Shown piece after piece: positions 40,985 to 48,885 of a stretch of 64,000 nt of DNA. Made by a program: the position numbers and the translations under genes. Position 1 is the stretch's first letter, and each line of letters opens with the position of its first letter. The DNA comes from Hymenobacter chitinivorans DSM 11115 (GTDB lineage Bacteria > Bacteroidota > Bacteroidia > Cytophagales > Hymenobacteraceae): assembly GCF_002797555.1 (NCBI RefSeq), contig NZ_PGFA01000001.1:992001-1056000 (forward strand). Direction: 5' to 3'. The notes beneath the pieces were generated by a model, which saw only the letters and a list, made by a program, of their open reading frames with translations, was not told the origin of the DNA and searched no databases.

Positions 40985-43900
40985 ATGGCAGACAATAGCG
41001 AAGAGCGGAAGATAAAAATCCTGCTGGATGCGGTACAGCCCAACGCCAGCATTAAGGAAATGACCGCCGGTGCCAGCCTGATGAACAACCAGCTGGCAAA
41101 AATGAGTGCCGACGACCCGGGCCGGGCCAAGCTCCAAGATGATTTTGCGCGCCTCACGGCCCGCATTACGGAAGCCCGCATGGCCCAGCGCACCATTATC
41201 AAAACGACCGAGGAGCTGGCCGAGGAGCAGCGTCAGCTGCAACTGGCCACCGAGAAGCTTAACCAGGAAAACCGGGAGGTAGTCCTGAATGGGCAGAAGG
41301 TGTCGGCCTCATTCAAGGACATGAAGGCCGCCGGCGCGCTGCTCGAGCAGCAGCTGCACGAGTTGTCGGCCGACGACCCGGGCCGGGCCAAGCTGCTCAG
41401 GGACTACCAGGAGCTGCAAAAGCGCATCGACGGTGTGAAGAAGGAAATGGGCGAAACGGCCGAGAAGGGCTTCACGATGAAGGACGCGCTGACCTTCGCC
41501 GGCGTCGGCGTCGGCCTGGAAGCCGCCGTCGACGTGGTGAAGGAAATGGGCGCCGAAATTGCCCAGACGGTCAAGGAGTTCGAGGACCTGCGCAGCCAGA
41601 TCAACACGCTGACCGGCGCCACTGGGGCGGAGCTCGACGAGCTGAGCACCAGCGTGGCGGCCGTGGCCAAGACCTTCGACAAGGACTTCAACGAAGTGCT
41701 CCTAGCCAGCAACACGCTGAGCAAGCAGATGGGTATTTCCCAGCAGGAGGCCATCCGGCTCATCGAGCAGGGCTTCCTGAGCGGCGCCGACGCCTCGGGC
41801 GAGTTCCTCGACCAGGTGAAGGAGTACGCGCCGCAGTTCAAGGCCGCCGGCCTCTCGGCCAACGAAGCCATCGGCGTGATTTCGCAGTCGGTGACCACCG
41901 GCATCTTCTCCGACAAGGGCGCCGACGTGGTCAAAGAGTTCGGCCTGCGGATCCGGGAGCAGACCAAGTCCACCAAGGACGCCATGTATGCCGCCTTCGG
42001 GCCCGAATTCACCAAGGAAATCCTCGACGGCGTTAACGACGGCAGCCTCAGCTCGGTGGAGGCCCTGCGCAAGGTGTCGCAGCAGATGAACGACACCAAG
42101 ATTCCGGCCTCGCAGCTGCAAACCGTGATTGCCGACGTGTTCGGCGGCCCGGGCGAAGATGCGGGCCTGGAGTACTTGAAGTCCCTGCGCAACGTGTCGA
42201 CCGGCGTCGACGGCCTGGTCGACAGCACCAACGTGTACACCCAGCGCCAGCAGGTCCTACTGGCCAGCCAGAAGGAGTTGGCCTCGGTGCAGAACGACCT
42301 GGCCAAGCAGTTCGAAGGCAGCAGCACCGTGCTCGACACGCTGACCAACAAGGGCCTGACGGTGCTCTATGCGCTGCTGGGTTCGTTGGCGGCTACCTTC
42401 AAGGAGCTGGTTGCCCCGGTGCAGGAAATCTGGGATGCCTTTGTCGAGCTGGGCGAGTCGTTGGGCCTGGTCTCGAAAGAGGGCCTCTCGGCCAAATCCA
42501 TGGGCGAGGCCCTAGGCAATGTGTTCCGGCTCCTGATGGTACCCACCAAGCTGCTCTGGGGCTTGGTGGCCGACCTGGTGCGCGGCTTCGTCGACTGGGC
42601 CAAGTCGTCGGAGGTGGCCCGGGCTGCGCTGACGGTGATGACGCTGCCTATCCGCACCCTGTTTGAGCTGCTCAGCAACGGCCCGGCGTATTTCGCCGGC
42701 TTCTCCGCTGCAGCTGAGAGTTCGTTCGGTACCATCGGCCGGGCCTGGCGCAAAATCCTCGACCGGGACTTCGGCGGCGCAGCCGACGAGTTCAAGAATA
42801 TCGGCAAGGCGGCCGGCGATGCCTATACCAAGGCATTTGCCGATGCGACGGCCAAGCGTGCCGCGGCCAGCAGCACGTCGACGTCGGGTGGGGCCGAGGC
42901 TCCGGAGGGCCCTACGAAGGCGGCTGGTGGCGACGGCATGACCGAGTCGGACAAAGCCAAGGCCGAGAAGGATGCGGAAGCAGCCCGAAAAAAAGCCAAG
43001 GAGGCGCGGGACAAGGTAGATCAGGACCGCCTGAATGATATCAAGCGCTTCGTTCAGGCTGAGGGTAAGGAAATGGAAGGGCGCAATGCCCTGCTCAACC
43101 AACTGGGGGAACGGGAAGTCTCCGATGCGGAGGCCCGGCGCATACTGGAGCAGCAGAAAATCTTCGATGCCGCCACCGACCGGGTCCGGAAGCTCACAGG
43201 TTCGGAAGCGGACTATACGGAGCAAGTGAAAGCCATCGTCGAGGAGCGGGACCTGCAGCTGCGCGAGTTGGCCGACAAGCATGCCGAGGAAGAGGAGAAA
43301 CGCCGGCAGGAGGCTATCGATAAAAAGCTGGAGCTGGCCGCGGCCGAAGCGGAGGAGCAACTGGCAGCGCTGGAGCTGAAGCTGGCCAACGGCGTACTGG
43401 ATGAGTGGGCCTACCAGGATGCGGTGTACGCCGTGAAGCTGGCCGCCCACGAGCGGGAGCTAGAGCTGCTCAAGGAGAAAAGTGGGGCCGAAACGGCCGA
43501 GTATAAGAAAGCCAATGCCAACAAGCTCAAGGAGCAGGCCGAGTATGCCGCCAAGAAAAAGAACCTCGACCAGGACCTGGTCAAGGCGGAGCAGCTGGTG
43601 AGTGCCGTGAAAAAGGTGCTGGGTGAGGGGGAGATAAACCTGCTGGCGGAAATCTTCGGCAAGAAGTCCGCCATCTATAAAGCGGCCGTGGTCGTGCAAA
43701 AGACCATGGCGGCGGCTGAGGTCGGCATTAGCCTGGCCAAGCAGATTGCCGTCAATACCGAAACGGGCACCAAGATTTCGGCCATGGCCCCGCCGGTGTC
43801 GATTCCCATCGGCACGGCCTATACCATCGGGGCTAACTTATTCGCCGGCGGCGTGGCGGCCGTGCAGATTGGTAAAATCATGGGCATGGGTTTCCGCTCC

Positions 43901-44344
43901 GGTGGCCGCACCAGCGGCGGGGGTGGGCCTCTGGATCTGGCCGGCCTGCAGGTGGGCCCCAACGGCAAGCTCATCGACCAGGATGGCTTCGCCGTGGCCG
44001 GCGTGGTGCACGAGAATGAGTACGTGATTCCGGAGTGGATGCGGGCTGACCCGCAGGTAGCTCAGATGGAGCAGTGGCTGGAGGCCCGGCGCCAGCGGGG
44101 CTTCATCACCGGTGGCCCCACCACCGAGGGCAGTAGCCAGGCCGTGGATCCGGACGTGGAGCTGCTGGGCTCGGGCGACGTGGTGAGCCTGCTCCGGCAG
44201 CTGGTGGCCGGCCAAGAGCACTATGCCAACGAAGTCGGCACTTGGGCTCGCGAGCTGCAGGTGGTGCAGCAGGACCTAGTTGATCTGAACAAGGACCTCG
44301 ATGTGGTGAAACAGATCCAGCGCGGCAACGGAATTACCGGCTAA
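40985..44344 (+). CDS. Tail tape measure protein
   Basis: A 1119-residue protein, by far the longest in the element. Long coiled coils (about 35-185 and 650-890) flank two hydrophobic regions (about 450-480 and 905-965, Gly/Ala-rich helices such as TAYTIGANLFAGGVAAVQIG). The N-terminus contains a repeated module: SADDPGRAKLQDDFARL and SADDPGRAKLLRDYQEL. This architecture is characteristic of proteins that set tail length and leave the tail with the DNA. By the usual 1.5 A per residue rule the tail would be roughly 160 nm. Confidence 0.87.
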   Translation: MADNSEERKIKILLDAVQPNASIKEMTAGASLMNNQLAKMSADDPGRAKLQDDFARLTARITEARMAQRTIIKTTEELAEEQRQLQLATEKLNQENREVVLNGQKVSASFKDMKAAGALLEQQLHELSADDPGRAKLLRDYQELQKRIDGVKKEMGETAEKGFTMKDALTFAGVGVGLEAAVDVVKEMGAEIAQTVKEFEDLRSQINTLTGATGAELDELSTSVAAVAKTFDKDFNEVLLASNTLSKQMGISQQEAIRLIEQGFLSGADASGEFLDQVKEYAPQFKAAGLSANEAIGVISQSVTTGIFSDKGADVVKEFGLRIREQTKSTKDAMYAAFGPEFTKEILDGVNDGSLSSVEALRKVSQQMNDTKIPASQLQTVIADVFGGPGEDAGLEYLKSLRNVSTGVDGLVDSTNVYTQRQQVLLASQKELASVQNDLAKQFEGSSTVLDTLTNKGLTVLYALLGSLAATFKELVAPVQEIWDAFVELGESLGLVSKEGLSAKSMGEALGNVFRLLMVPTKLLWGLVADLVRGFVDWAKSSEVARAALTVMTLPIRTLFELLSNGPAYFAGFSAAAESSFGTIGRAWRKILDRDFGGAADEFKNIGKAAGDAYTKAFADATAKRAAASSTSTSGGAEAPEGPTKAAGGDGMTESDKAKAEKDAEAARKKAKEARDKVDQDRLNDIKRFVQAEGKEMEGRNALLNQLGEREVSDAEARRILEQQKIFDAATDRVRKLTGSEADYTEQVKAIVEERDLQLRELADKHAEEEEKRRQEAIDKKLELAAAEAEEQLAALELKLANGVLDEWAYQDAVYAVKLAAHERELELLKEKSGAETAEYKKANANKLKEQAEYAAKKKNLDQDLVKAEQLVSAVKKVLGEGEINLLAEIFGKKSAIYKAAVVVQKTMAAAEVGISLAKQIAVNTETGTKISAMAPPVSIPIGTAYTIGANLFAGGVAAVQIGKIMGMGFRSGGRTSGGGGPLDLAGLQVGPNGKLIDQDGFAVAGVVHENEYVIPEWMRADPQVAQMEQWLEARRQRGFITGGPTTEGSSQAVDPDVELLGSGDVVSLLRQLVAGQEHYANEVGTWARELQVVQQDLVDLNKDLDVVKQIQRGNGITG

Positions 44345-44394
44345 GTGGTGTTCGGATTAGAGTTCTTTTCTGAACACTTTTAGCGACCCTCCTG

Positions 44395-44427
44395 AAGCCC
44401 AAAAAACGCTGTTTCTTGGGGGCTTTT
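44395..44427 (+). terminator. Probable terminator after the tape measure gene
   Basis: AAGCCCAAAAAAC pairs imperfectly with GTTTCTTGGGGGCTT, followed by T's. The gap 44345-44524 has no gene, and TCTGAACAC occurs twice in it (44369 and 44439 area). Confidence 0.5.
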
Positions 44428-44524
44428 TCGGACAGGTATTCTGAACACCGGTAGATGCTCAATAATGAGGCATTGATTCTCTTCTACTGAAAGAGATACT
44501 TGTCATATTGCACATATTTGTCCC

Positions 44525-45079
44525 ATGTCAGCAAAAGAGGTGTTCAATTACGCATTTAAGTACTGGTCTCAGATTGTAGTGTTGGCAAGTATTCCAGTTG
44601 CCATAGTGAAGATTGTATTAGACAGGCGTACTAAGCGAGAAGAGATTCGGTACAATGGGTTGTTAGCAATCCGCAACACAGAAATAAAGCACTACTCCAA
44701 TGCTGTTGGGGTAATGTTTGCCAGACTAAACACCCTTCCAGTAGTAATCAACACTGATGATGAAAAGCTAGAAAAGTTAGTGGGTGGGCTGTTAGCCGCA
44801 CACGAGAACTTGACAAGTACTTACGTATGCGTTTCGTTCTTTATCCCACTTGCTGACATAGGACCTCTGGCTGAGTTCAATGATACGCTTTCGAATATAT
44901 GCATGGCTTTTATCATGTTGATAAGTAAGCACCTGAATAATGCCATCACGTTTGAGGAGTTTGAAAATCAATTCAAGGAGTTACGGCCTACTTTAGATGA
45001 TTCTGCTAAGAGAATTATAACGTCTTCTCAGATAGTACAGGACATTATCCATAAGCACATTGGAGTAGAGAATCAATGA
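44525..45079 (+). CDS. Hypothetical membrane-anchored protein (lower-GC cargo)
   Basis: A 184-residue protein with one N-terminal membrane helix (about 13-30, WSQIVVLASIPVAIVKIVLD) followed by basic residues and a helical cytoplasmic domain of 150 residues. A second hydrophobic stretch lies near 97-125. No family recognised. GC is much lower than in the tape measure gene before it and the recombinase after it, which overlaps its stop by 4 bp. Confidence 0.55.
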   Translation: MSAKEVFNYAFKYWSQIVVLASIPVAIVKIVLDRRTKREEIRYNGLLAIRNTEIKHYSNAVGVMFARLNTLPVVINTDDEKLEKLVGGLLAAHENLTSTYVCVSFFIPLADIGPLAEFNDTLSNICMAFIMLISKHLNNAITFEEFENQFKELRPTLDDSAKRIITSSQIVQDIIHKHIGVENQ

Positions 45080-45693
45080 GAGTGGCCCTATATGCCCGAG
45101 TATCAACCCAGGATAAAGACCAGGACCCGGAAAACCAACTGCTGGTGCTGCGCCGCGAAGCCGAGCGCGCAGGCGACGTAGTCGTAAAGGAGTACGTCGA
45201 TGAGGACTCGGGCCGCAAGTCCAGCCGGAAGGCCTTCCAGCAGCTGCTGGCCGACGCCAGCAAGCGCAAGTTCGACCTGGTGCGTGTGTGGGACTTAAGC
45301 CGCTTTAGCCGCGAAGGAGTCGAGAAGGTGTTCGAGTATACGTCGCTGCTGGAGCAGTGCGGGGTGAGCTTCTGGAGCTACTCCGAGCCGATGCTCAATA
45401 CGGCCGGCCCAATGAAAGACTTTATGAAAGCGGTGCTCAGCTGGGCTGCCGGCTACTACAGTGAGCGGTTGAGCGAAAACGTCAAGCAGGGCTTGGCCCG
45501 GAAGAAGCTCAAGGCTACTGAGAAAGGAGAGGTTTACGTGCACGGCCGACGCGCCCTGGCTCCAGAGCTAGTCGCCCAGATCCGAGAGCTGCAAGCAGCA
45601 GGCCTCAGCGTCCGGAAAATCAGTGCGGCCGTCGACGTGCCGGTGGGTACGGTCCACAAGTACTTCATTAAAGAAGAGAACCCTGCCGAGTAG
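45076..45693 (+). CDS. Small serine recombinase (resolvase/invertase family)
   Basis: A 205-residue protein with the catalytic start VALYARVSTQDKDQ (R8, S10), the helper segment WDLSRFSREG and the E-helix leading into a helix-turn-helix C-terminus (about 160-200, LSVRKISAAVDVPVGTVHKY). It is a short, resolvase-type enzyme, not a large serine integrase, so it likely does not integrate the prophage. It may resolve multimers or invert a segment; I found no long inverted repeats flanking any tail gene to support inversion. Confidence 0.85.
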   Translation: MRVALYARVSTQDKDQDPENQLLVLRREAERAGDVVVKEYVDEDSGRKSSRKAFQQLLADASKRKFDLVRVWDLSRFSREGVEKVFEYTSLLEQCGVSFWSYSEPMLNTAGPMKDFMKAVLSWAAGYYSERLSENVKQGLARKKLKATEKGEVYVHGRRALAPELVAQIRELQAAGLSVRKISAAVDVPVGTVHKYFIKEENPAE

Positions 45694-45699
45694 CCGGGA

Positions 45700-46572
45700 T
45701 TATAGTTCACAAATTACATTACCTGCAGACTTCGTGCTCAAGTATCTGCGGGTGTATCCAAGGAGATCAGGCGCGGCTTCTGGGCGGCATATCGTATATA
45801 ACTCACGCCCGATATTAGTCATTTGCGCATCTCCGACAGGCAGAGCTACAAGAGCTTTGACTTCCAATCTAACATCGTTGTTCTCTATTCTGACGCTTGG
45901 CTTATTTAGATAATATGGGGTGACGTTTGCCCCAAAAGCGGCAATAGTAAAAAGTCCGATATCAGCTAGGTGTTTAAAGTTTTCAACTGTTATACCAGTT
46001 GGTAATGGTTCTTCTTGACTTAGATCAGCTATTACGTATAGCTGTTGTGTGTCAAGGTCTTTCCAGATAAAGGAACACGCTTGACGAAACCACATGGCCT
46101 CCTGCTGAGACATGGTGGATAAGAACTCAATGGTTCGACGGGAGTAGCAGCCCGGTGCATTTGCCTCTCCTGCTAGCACCTGGGCCCAGAGGTCTTGCAT
46201 CTGTTCATTGGAAACGAGCCGGGTCTTATCGAAGAAATGAGCCAACCAATCTTGATCAATATATTCAGGGGTGGCTGACTCCTGTAGATTAGGCAGTGAT
46301 TTTAAAATTGTGGTCTCAATATTTTGCTGCTCTTGCATTCCTTGAGCAATTAGGCGGTTCTGCGTGCGTAAAGCCAGTTCCTTTATAGCTTCATCCGCTT
46401 CGGCTTTAATGATGCTGGCTTGGCCCTCAGCCTTAGCCATTCGCACTATCTGCCAAGGTTTGAGCAGGCCGCCCATGGCCTCGCTGCATTTTTCGATCAG
46501 AGCCAAGCCAGCTTTGCTAGACAGGAAGCCAGCTCCGGCACCACTACCTAGTAATATGGTTTCGTAAAGCAT
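45700..46572 (-). CDS. DUF2806-like protein
   Basis: A 290-residue protein from the ATG at 46572; the frame upstream lacks a plausible start. Residues 1-30 contain a Gly/Ala-rich hydrophobic segment (LLGSGAGAGFLSSKAG). Residues 120-175 read LVSNEQMQDLWAQVLAGEAN...GCYSRRTIEFLSTMS, the core of DUF2806 proteins as I remember it. Function is unknown; such genes are often found in mobile islands. It is low in GC and converges on the recombinase gene with 6 bp between stops. Confidence 0.6.
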   Translation of the reverse strand: MLYETILLGSGAGAGFLSSKAGLALIEKCSEAMGGLLKPWQIVRMAKAEGQASIIKAEADEAIKELALRTQNRLIAQGMQEQQNIETTILKSLPNLQESATPEYIDQDWLAHFFDKTRLVSNEQMQDLWAQVLAGEANAPGCYSRRTIEFLSTMSQQEAMWFRQACSFIWKDLDTQQLYVIADLSQEEPLPTGITVENFKHLADIGLFTIAAFGANVTPYYLNKPSVRIENNDVRLEVKALVALPVGDAQMTNIGRELYTICRPEAAPDLLGYTRRYLSTKSAGNVICEL

Positions 46573-46707
46573 ATCACGTTCTATTTTCAATCTGCAAGAA
46601 CGGTGAGATTGGGGGAAGGACAAGGTTGAGCAGCCAGTCTTTTCGTGTCCTTTTCGAGGGTAGGAAAGGGGAGGTACTTGAGACCTCATTCTTTTCTACC
46701 TCATTTT

Positions 46708-46920
46708 ATGAAACGTTTGCTCGTTGTTCTACTCGCCGTAGCTCTCACGCTCGGGAGTACCGTAGCCGCCGTAAACTCGGCACCTCAACCGAAAATGAAG
46801 CGCTACCGCACCCGGTGGCACAAGGTGCAGGGACGCTGGTACAAATTTTTTTACCTGCCTGGCCGAAAGCGTGCCTCGCCGCAAGCTGGAAGAGGGGCAA
46901 AAATGAAGCAAATCGGATAA
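46708..46920 (+). CDS. Small exported basic protein near the right prophage end
   Basis: A 70-residue protein from the ATG at 46708. It has a clear signal peptide (MKRLLVVLLAVALTLGSTVA) and then a short, very basic mature part (MKRYRTRWHKVQGRWYKFF). The frame continues upstream but without a signal in place. Not recognised. It ends 3 bp before the arm-site repeats, so it is the last gene of the element. Confidence 0.55.
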   Translation: MKRLLVVLLAVALTLGSTVAAVNSAPQPKMKRYRTRWHKVQGRWYKFFYLPGRKRASPQAGRGAKMKQIG

Positions 46921-46923
46921 ATC

Positions 46924-46942
46924 TGCCACTGAAACTGCCACT
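46924..46942. repeat. Paired TGCCACT repeats, possible integrase arm sites (right)
   Basis: TGCCACT at 46924-46930 and 46936-46942. The left end has the same pair, and both are preceded by AATC or AAATC. They end 31 bp before the att core. Confidence 0.5.
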
Positions 46943-46952
46943 GACTATAATG

Positions 46953-46986
46953 AAAAACGCCCTCACGATACCGTGAGGGCGTTTTT
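46953..46986 (-). terminator. Terminator of tRNA-Arg
   Basis: Stem AAAAACGCCCTCAC / GTGAGGGCGTTTTT. It ends the tRNA transcript and partly overlaps attR. Confidence 0.85.
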
Positions 46987-47002
46987 GGTGGTCGCGCTAG
47001 GA
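46974..47002. repeat. attR core, copy 2 of 29-bp direct repeat
   Basis: Identical to 749-777. It overlaps the terminator arm and the 3' end of the intact tRNA, so integration kept the tRNA functional. Confidence 0.9.
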
Positions 47003-47060
47003 ATCGAACCTAGATCAAGAGCTTCGGAAACTCTTATACTATCCGTTGTACGACGCGACC
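46986..47060 (-). tRNA. tRNA-Arg (anticodon CCG), with encoded CCA
   Basis: On the minus strand a full cloverleaf is readable: acceptor GGTCGCG / CGCGACC, a D-arm, the anticodon stem AGAGT / GCTCT with loop TTCCGAA (anticodon CCG at 47027-47025), and the T-arm CTAGG-TTCGATT-CCTAG. Discriminator A and CCA follow. It decodes CGG. The prophage uses its 3' end as attB. Confidence 0.92.
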
Positions 47061-47234
47061 AGTCCGGAGCGGATATGGGGCAAAAGTAGAGAGAAAAATA
47101 TGCCCTGCCAAACGCAAAATGCATTTGCTGATGCTGGCGGCCCAATAATTCTGTGGCGCAGGAGCATAACCAAATCCGGCGGAAGTCAGTTAAGACAGAT
47201 ACACAACCGATTACTCGTCAACCAACACCTACCC

Positions 47235-47684
47235 ATGAAAAAGAATCTGTATACGGCCGAAGCTTCGGCTACTGGCGGCCGCAGCGGCCACGTGCGTTCC
47301 TCCGACAGCGTAATTGATATGGATATGTCGGTGCCGGAAGGGTTAGGCGGCAAGAAGGGAGCTACCAACCCCGAGCAGCTCTTTGCCGCCGGCTACGCCT
47401 CCTGCTTCCAACAGGCACTGATTGTCATTGCCGGCCGGGAAAACCTTAAGCTGAGCCCCGATAGCACCGTGCAATGCGCCGTGACGCTATTCCAGGACGG
47501 CGAAGCTTACGGCCTGAGCGCCGTGCTGGATGTGGACCTGAAGGATATGGACCAGCAAAAGGCCTTTGAGCTCGTGAACAAAGCCCACCAGATCTGCCCG
47601 TATTCGGTGGGTACGCGCGGCAATATGGAAGTAGAGCTGAAAGTAGCCGGCCAAGCGGCTCCCGTGGCAGCCGATAACGCTTAG
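47235..47684 (+). CDS. Organic hydroperoxide resistance protein (Ohr/OsmC family)
   Basis: A 149-residue Ohr-type thiol peroxidase with the two active cysteines C57 (GYASCFQQAL) and C121 (HQICPYS). These reduce organic peroxides in the cytoplasm. The ATG at 47235 is chosen as the family starts MKK.LYTAEA; the longer frame runs into the tRNA. A second Ohr lies at 58030-58464, there next to a regulator, whereas this copy has none. Confidence 0.92.
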   Translation: MKKNLYTAEASATGGRSGHVRSSDSVIDMDMSVPEGLGGKKGATNPEQLFAAGYASCFQQALIVIAGRENLKLSPDSTVQCAVTLFQDGEAYGLSAVLDVDLKDMDQQKAFELVNKAHQICPYSVGTRGNMEVELKVAGQAAPVAADNA

Positions 47685-47705
47685 CCTGCAGTCAGATCAG
47701 AGCAT

Positions 47706-47742
47706 AAAAAAAGCCTTCCCGTTTTGGCGGGAAGGCTTTTTT
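47706..47742. terminator. Terminator between convergent genes
   Basis: Stem AAAAAAGCCTTCCCG / CGGGAAGGCTTTTTT, symmetric A- and T-runs, so it can serve both strands. Confidence 0.85.
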
Positions 47743-47764
47743 GTGGGGTAACTGCTCGGTTGGC

Positions 47765-48661
47765 TTAGTAAGAACCGCTGCCTTCGGGCGCATGGGGCTT
47801 GTTGGCTTCCCCGGCCATAAAGTCGACTGGACGGGAATAGAACGTGGTTACTGAATTGGTGTAGCGCATGCGGCGAATGGGCGTGTCACGCTGAAACACG
47901 GTAGGGCATTTGGCGCCCAGGGGTACCAGCATAATGCCGCTAGGCTGAGTCTTCACCCCAAAACGGTTGTCCAAGACCGTGTCGAAGTAATAGAGGTAGG
48001 GGTTAAGCCAGTTGAAATAGGTTTTAGTCCGGGTGTTGGAGGCGGTTTCGATGCGTAGTCCCGGGTCGTTGGCCGCCAGGGCCTTCTGCAGTTCAATCAG
48101 GTTTACGGGCTCGTTGTTCAGAAAAGGCACCGCGTCCCATTGACCATCCAGCATGACCCACTTCTGCTGGTCACGCAGCCAGACTTCCGTCACGGCGTGG
48201 CCGGCGCCTTCGCGGCGGGTTTCCGAGTCGGCGGTTTTCAGGTACACGGCCCGGGCCGGCATTCCCATGGCCGTCAGCACCCCGCTCAGCACGATGCTGT
48301 ACTCGATGCACTGAAAGTTGTGGCCCAGGTCGGCATCCTTTAGAATGGAAAGTGGGTCGGGCTTTTTGGCGCGCACGTGGCCGTCATGCACCCAGCGGTT
48401 GTGTACCCAGGTACAGAGCGTGCGGGCTTTGTCCAGATCGGTCGTCTTGCCGGCCACAATATCATTTAGGGCGTAATTCTCGCGGAGCGTAACCAGGTAA
48501 GGCTCATCAGCGGAGCTGTATTGGAAAGTGCAGGGAGTTGGGTCCGGCGCCTGCGAGTACTCCAGGGGTTTGGTCGGCGGCGCCAATAATTGGGCCGGGG
48601 CAAAAAAACTGCTACTTAATGCCGCAAACAACGCAAATCCTGCAAATGCCTTAGATATCAT
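47765..48661 (-). CDS. Exported transglutaminase-like protein
   Basis: A 298-residue protein from the ATG at 48661, giving the signal peptide MISKAFAGFALFAALSSS; an ATG six codons upstream is possible. The transglutaminase core is recognisable: catalytic Cys in HNFQCIEYSIVLSG, His in GAGHAVTEVWL and Asp in MLDGQWDAV. Such proteins act as cysteine proteases or amidases in the cell envelope. Substrate unknown. No operon partner. Confidence 0.78.
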   Translation of the reverse strand: MISKAFAGFALFAALSSSFFAPAQLLAPPTKPLEYSQAPDPTPCTFQYSSADEPYLVTLRENYALNDIVAGKTTDLDKARTLCTWVHNRWVHDGHVRAKKPDPLSILKDADLGHNFQCIEYSIVLSGVLTAMGMPARAVYLKTADSETRREGAGHAVTEVWLRDQQKWVMLDGQWDAVPFLNNEPVNLIELQKALAANDPGLRIETASNTRTKTYFNWLNPYLYYFDTVLDNRFGVKTQPSGIMLVPLGAKCPTVFQRDTPIRRMRYTNSVTTFYSRPVDFMAGEANKPHAPEGSGSY

Positions 48662-48817
48662 GGGTAGAGGTGTATGCAAGTAGGGGGTAGGGTAAAGGTG
48701 AGGGCAGGGTTCTAACGTGATTCGCTAGTCTAGGTTTTTGTCAAATCATATTGCAATAACAATATTATTTTGTTATAAATCTAGACTAATGGCTGTGGTC
48801 ACATGATTATGTCACAT

Positions 48818-48853
48818 AAAAAAGCCCGCCCGATAATTCGGGCGGGCTTTTTT
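48818..48853. terminator. Terminator downstream of sucC
   Basis: Perfect stem AAAAAAGCCCGCCCGA / TCGGGCGGGCTTTTTT. It ends the sucC transcript on the minus strand. The gap 48680-48817 shows no gene. Confidence 0.88.
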
Positions 48854-48885
48854 GTCGTTTCCTGGCGTCAGGAAACGACTGGTAC

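Larger units (their letters stand above)
749..47002. mobile_element. Integrated prophage, about 46 kb, in tRNA-Arg(CCG)
   Basis: A 29-bp perfect direct repeat bounds the element. The right copy overlaps the 3' end of an intact tRNA-Arg on the minus strand, and the left copy is the displaced tRNA 3' end with its terminator. Inside are a tyrosine integrase beside the left end, a repressor with divergent early genes, a replication module, and packaging, head, tail and lysis genes. No structural gene is visibly broken, so it could be inducible. The 2.3-10 kb block, the gene at 15.5-16.6 kb and the genes at 44.5-46.9 kb look like accessory cargo. Boundaries are seen in the sequence; intactness is inferred. 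Confidence 0.92.

Noticed and set aside
45076..45693. Serine recombinase as the integrase of the element
   Set aside because: Too short for a large serine integrase, and the att sites in a tRNA 3' end fit the tyrosine enzyme.
749..47002. Integrative conjugative element rather than prophage
   Set aside because: No relaxase, TraG or type IV secretion genes; terminase, portal, capsid, tape measure and lysis genes are present.
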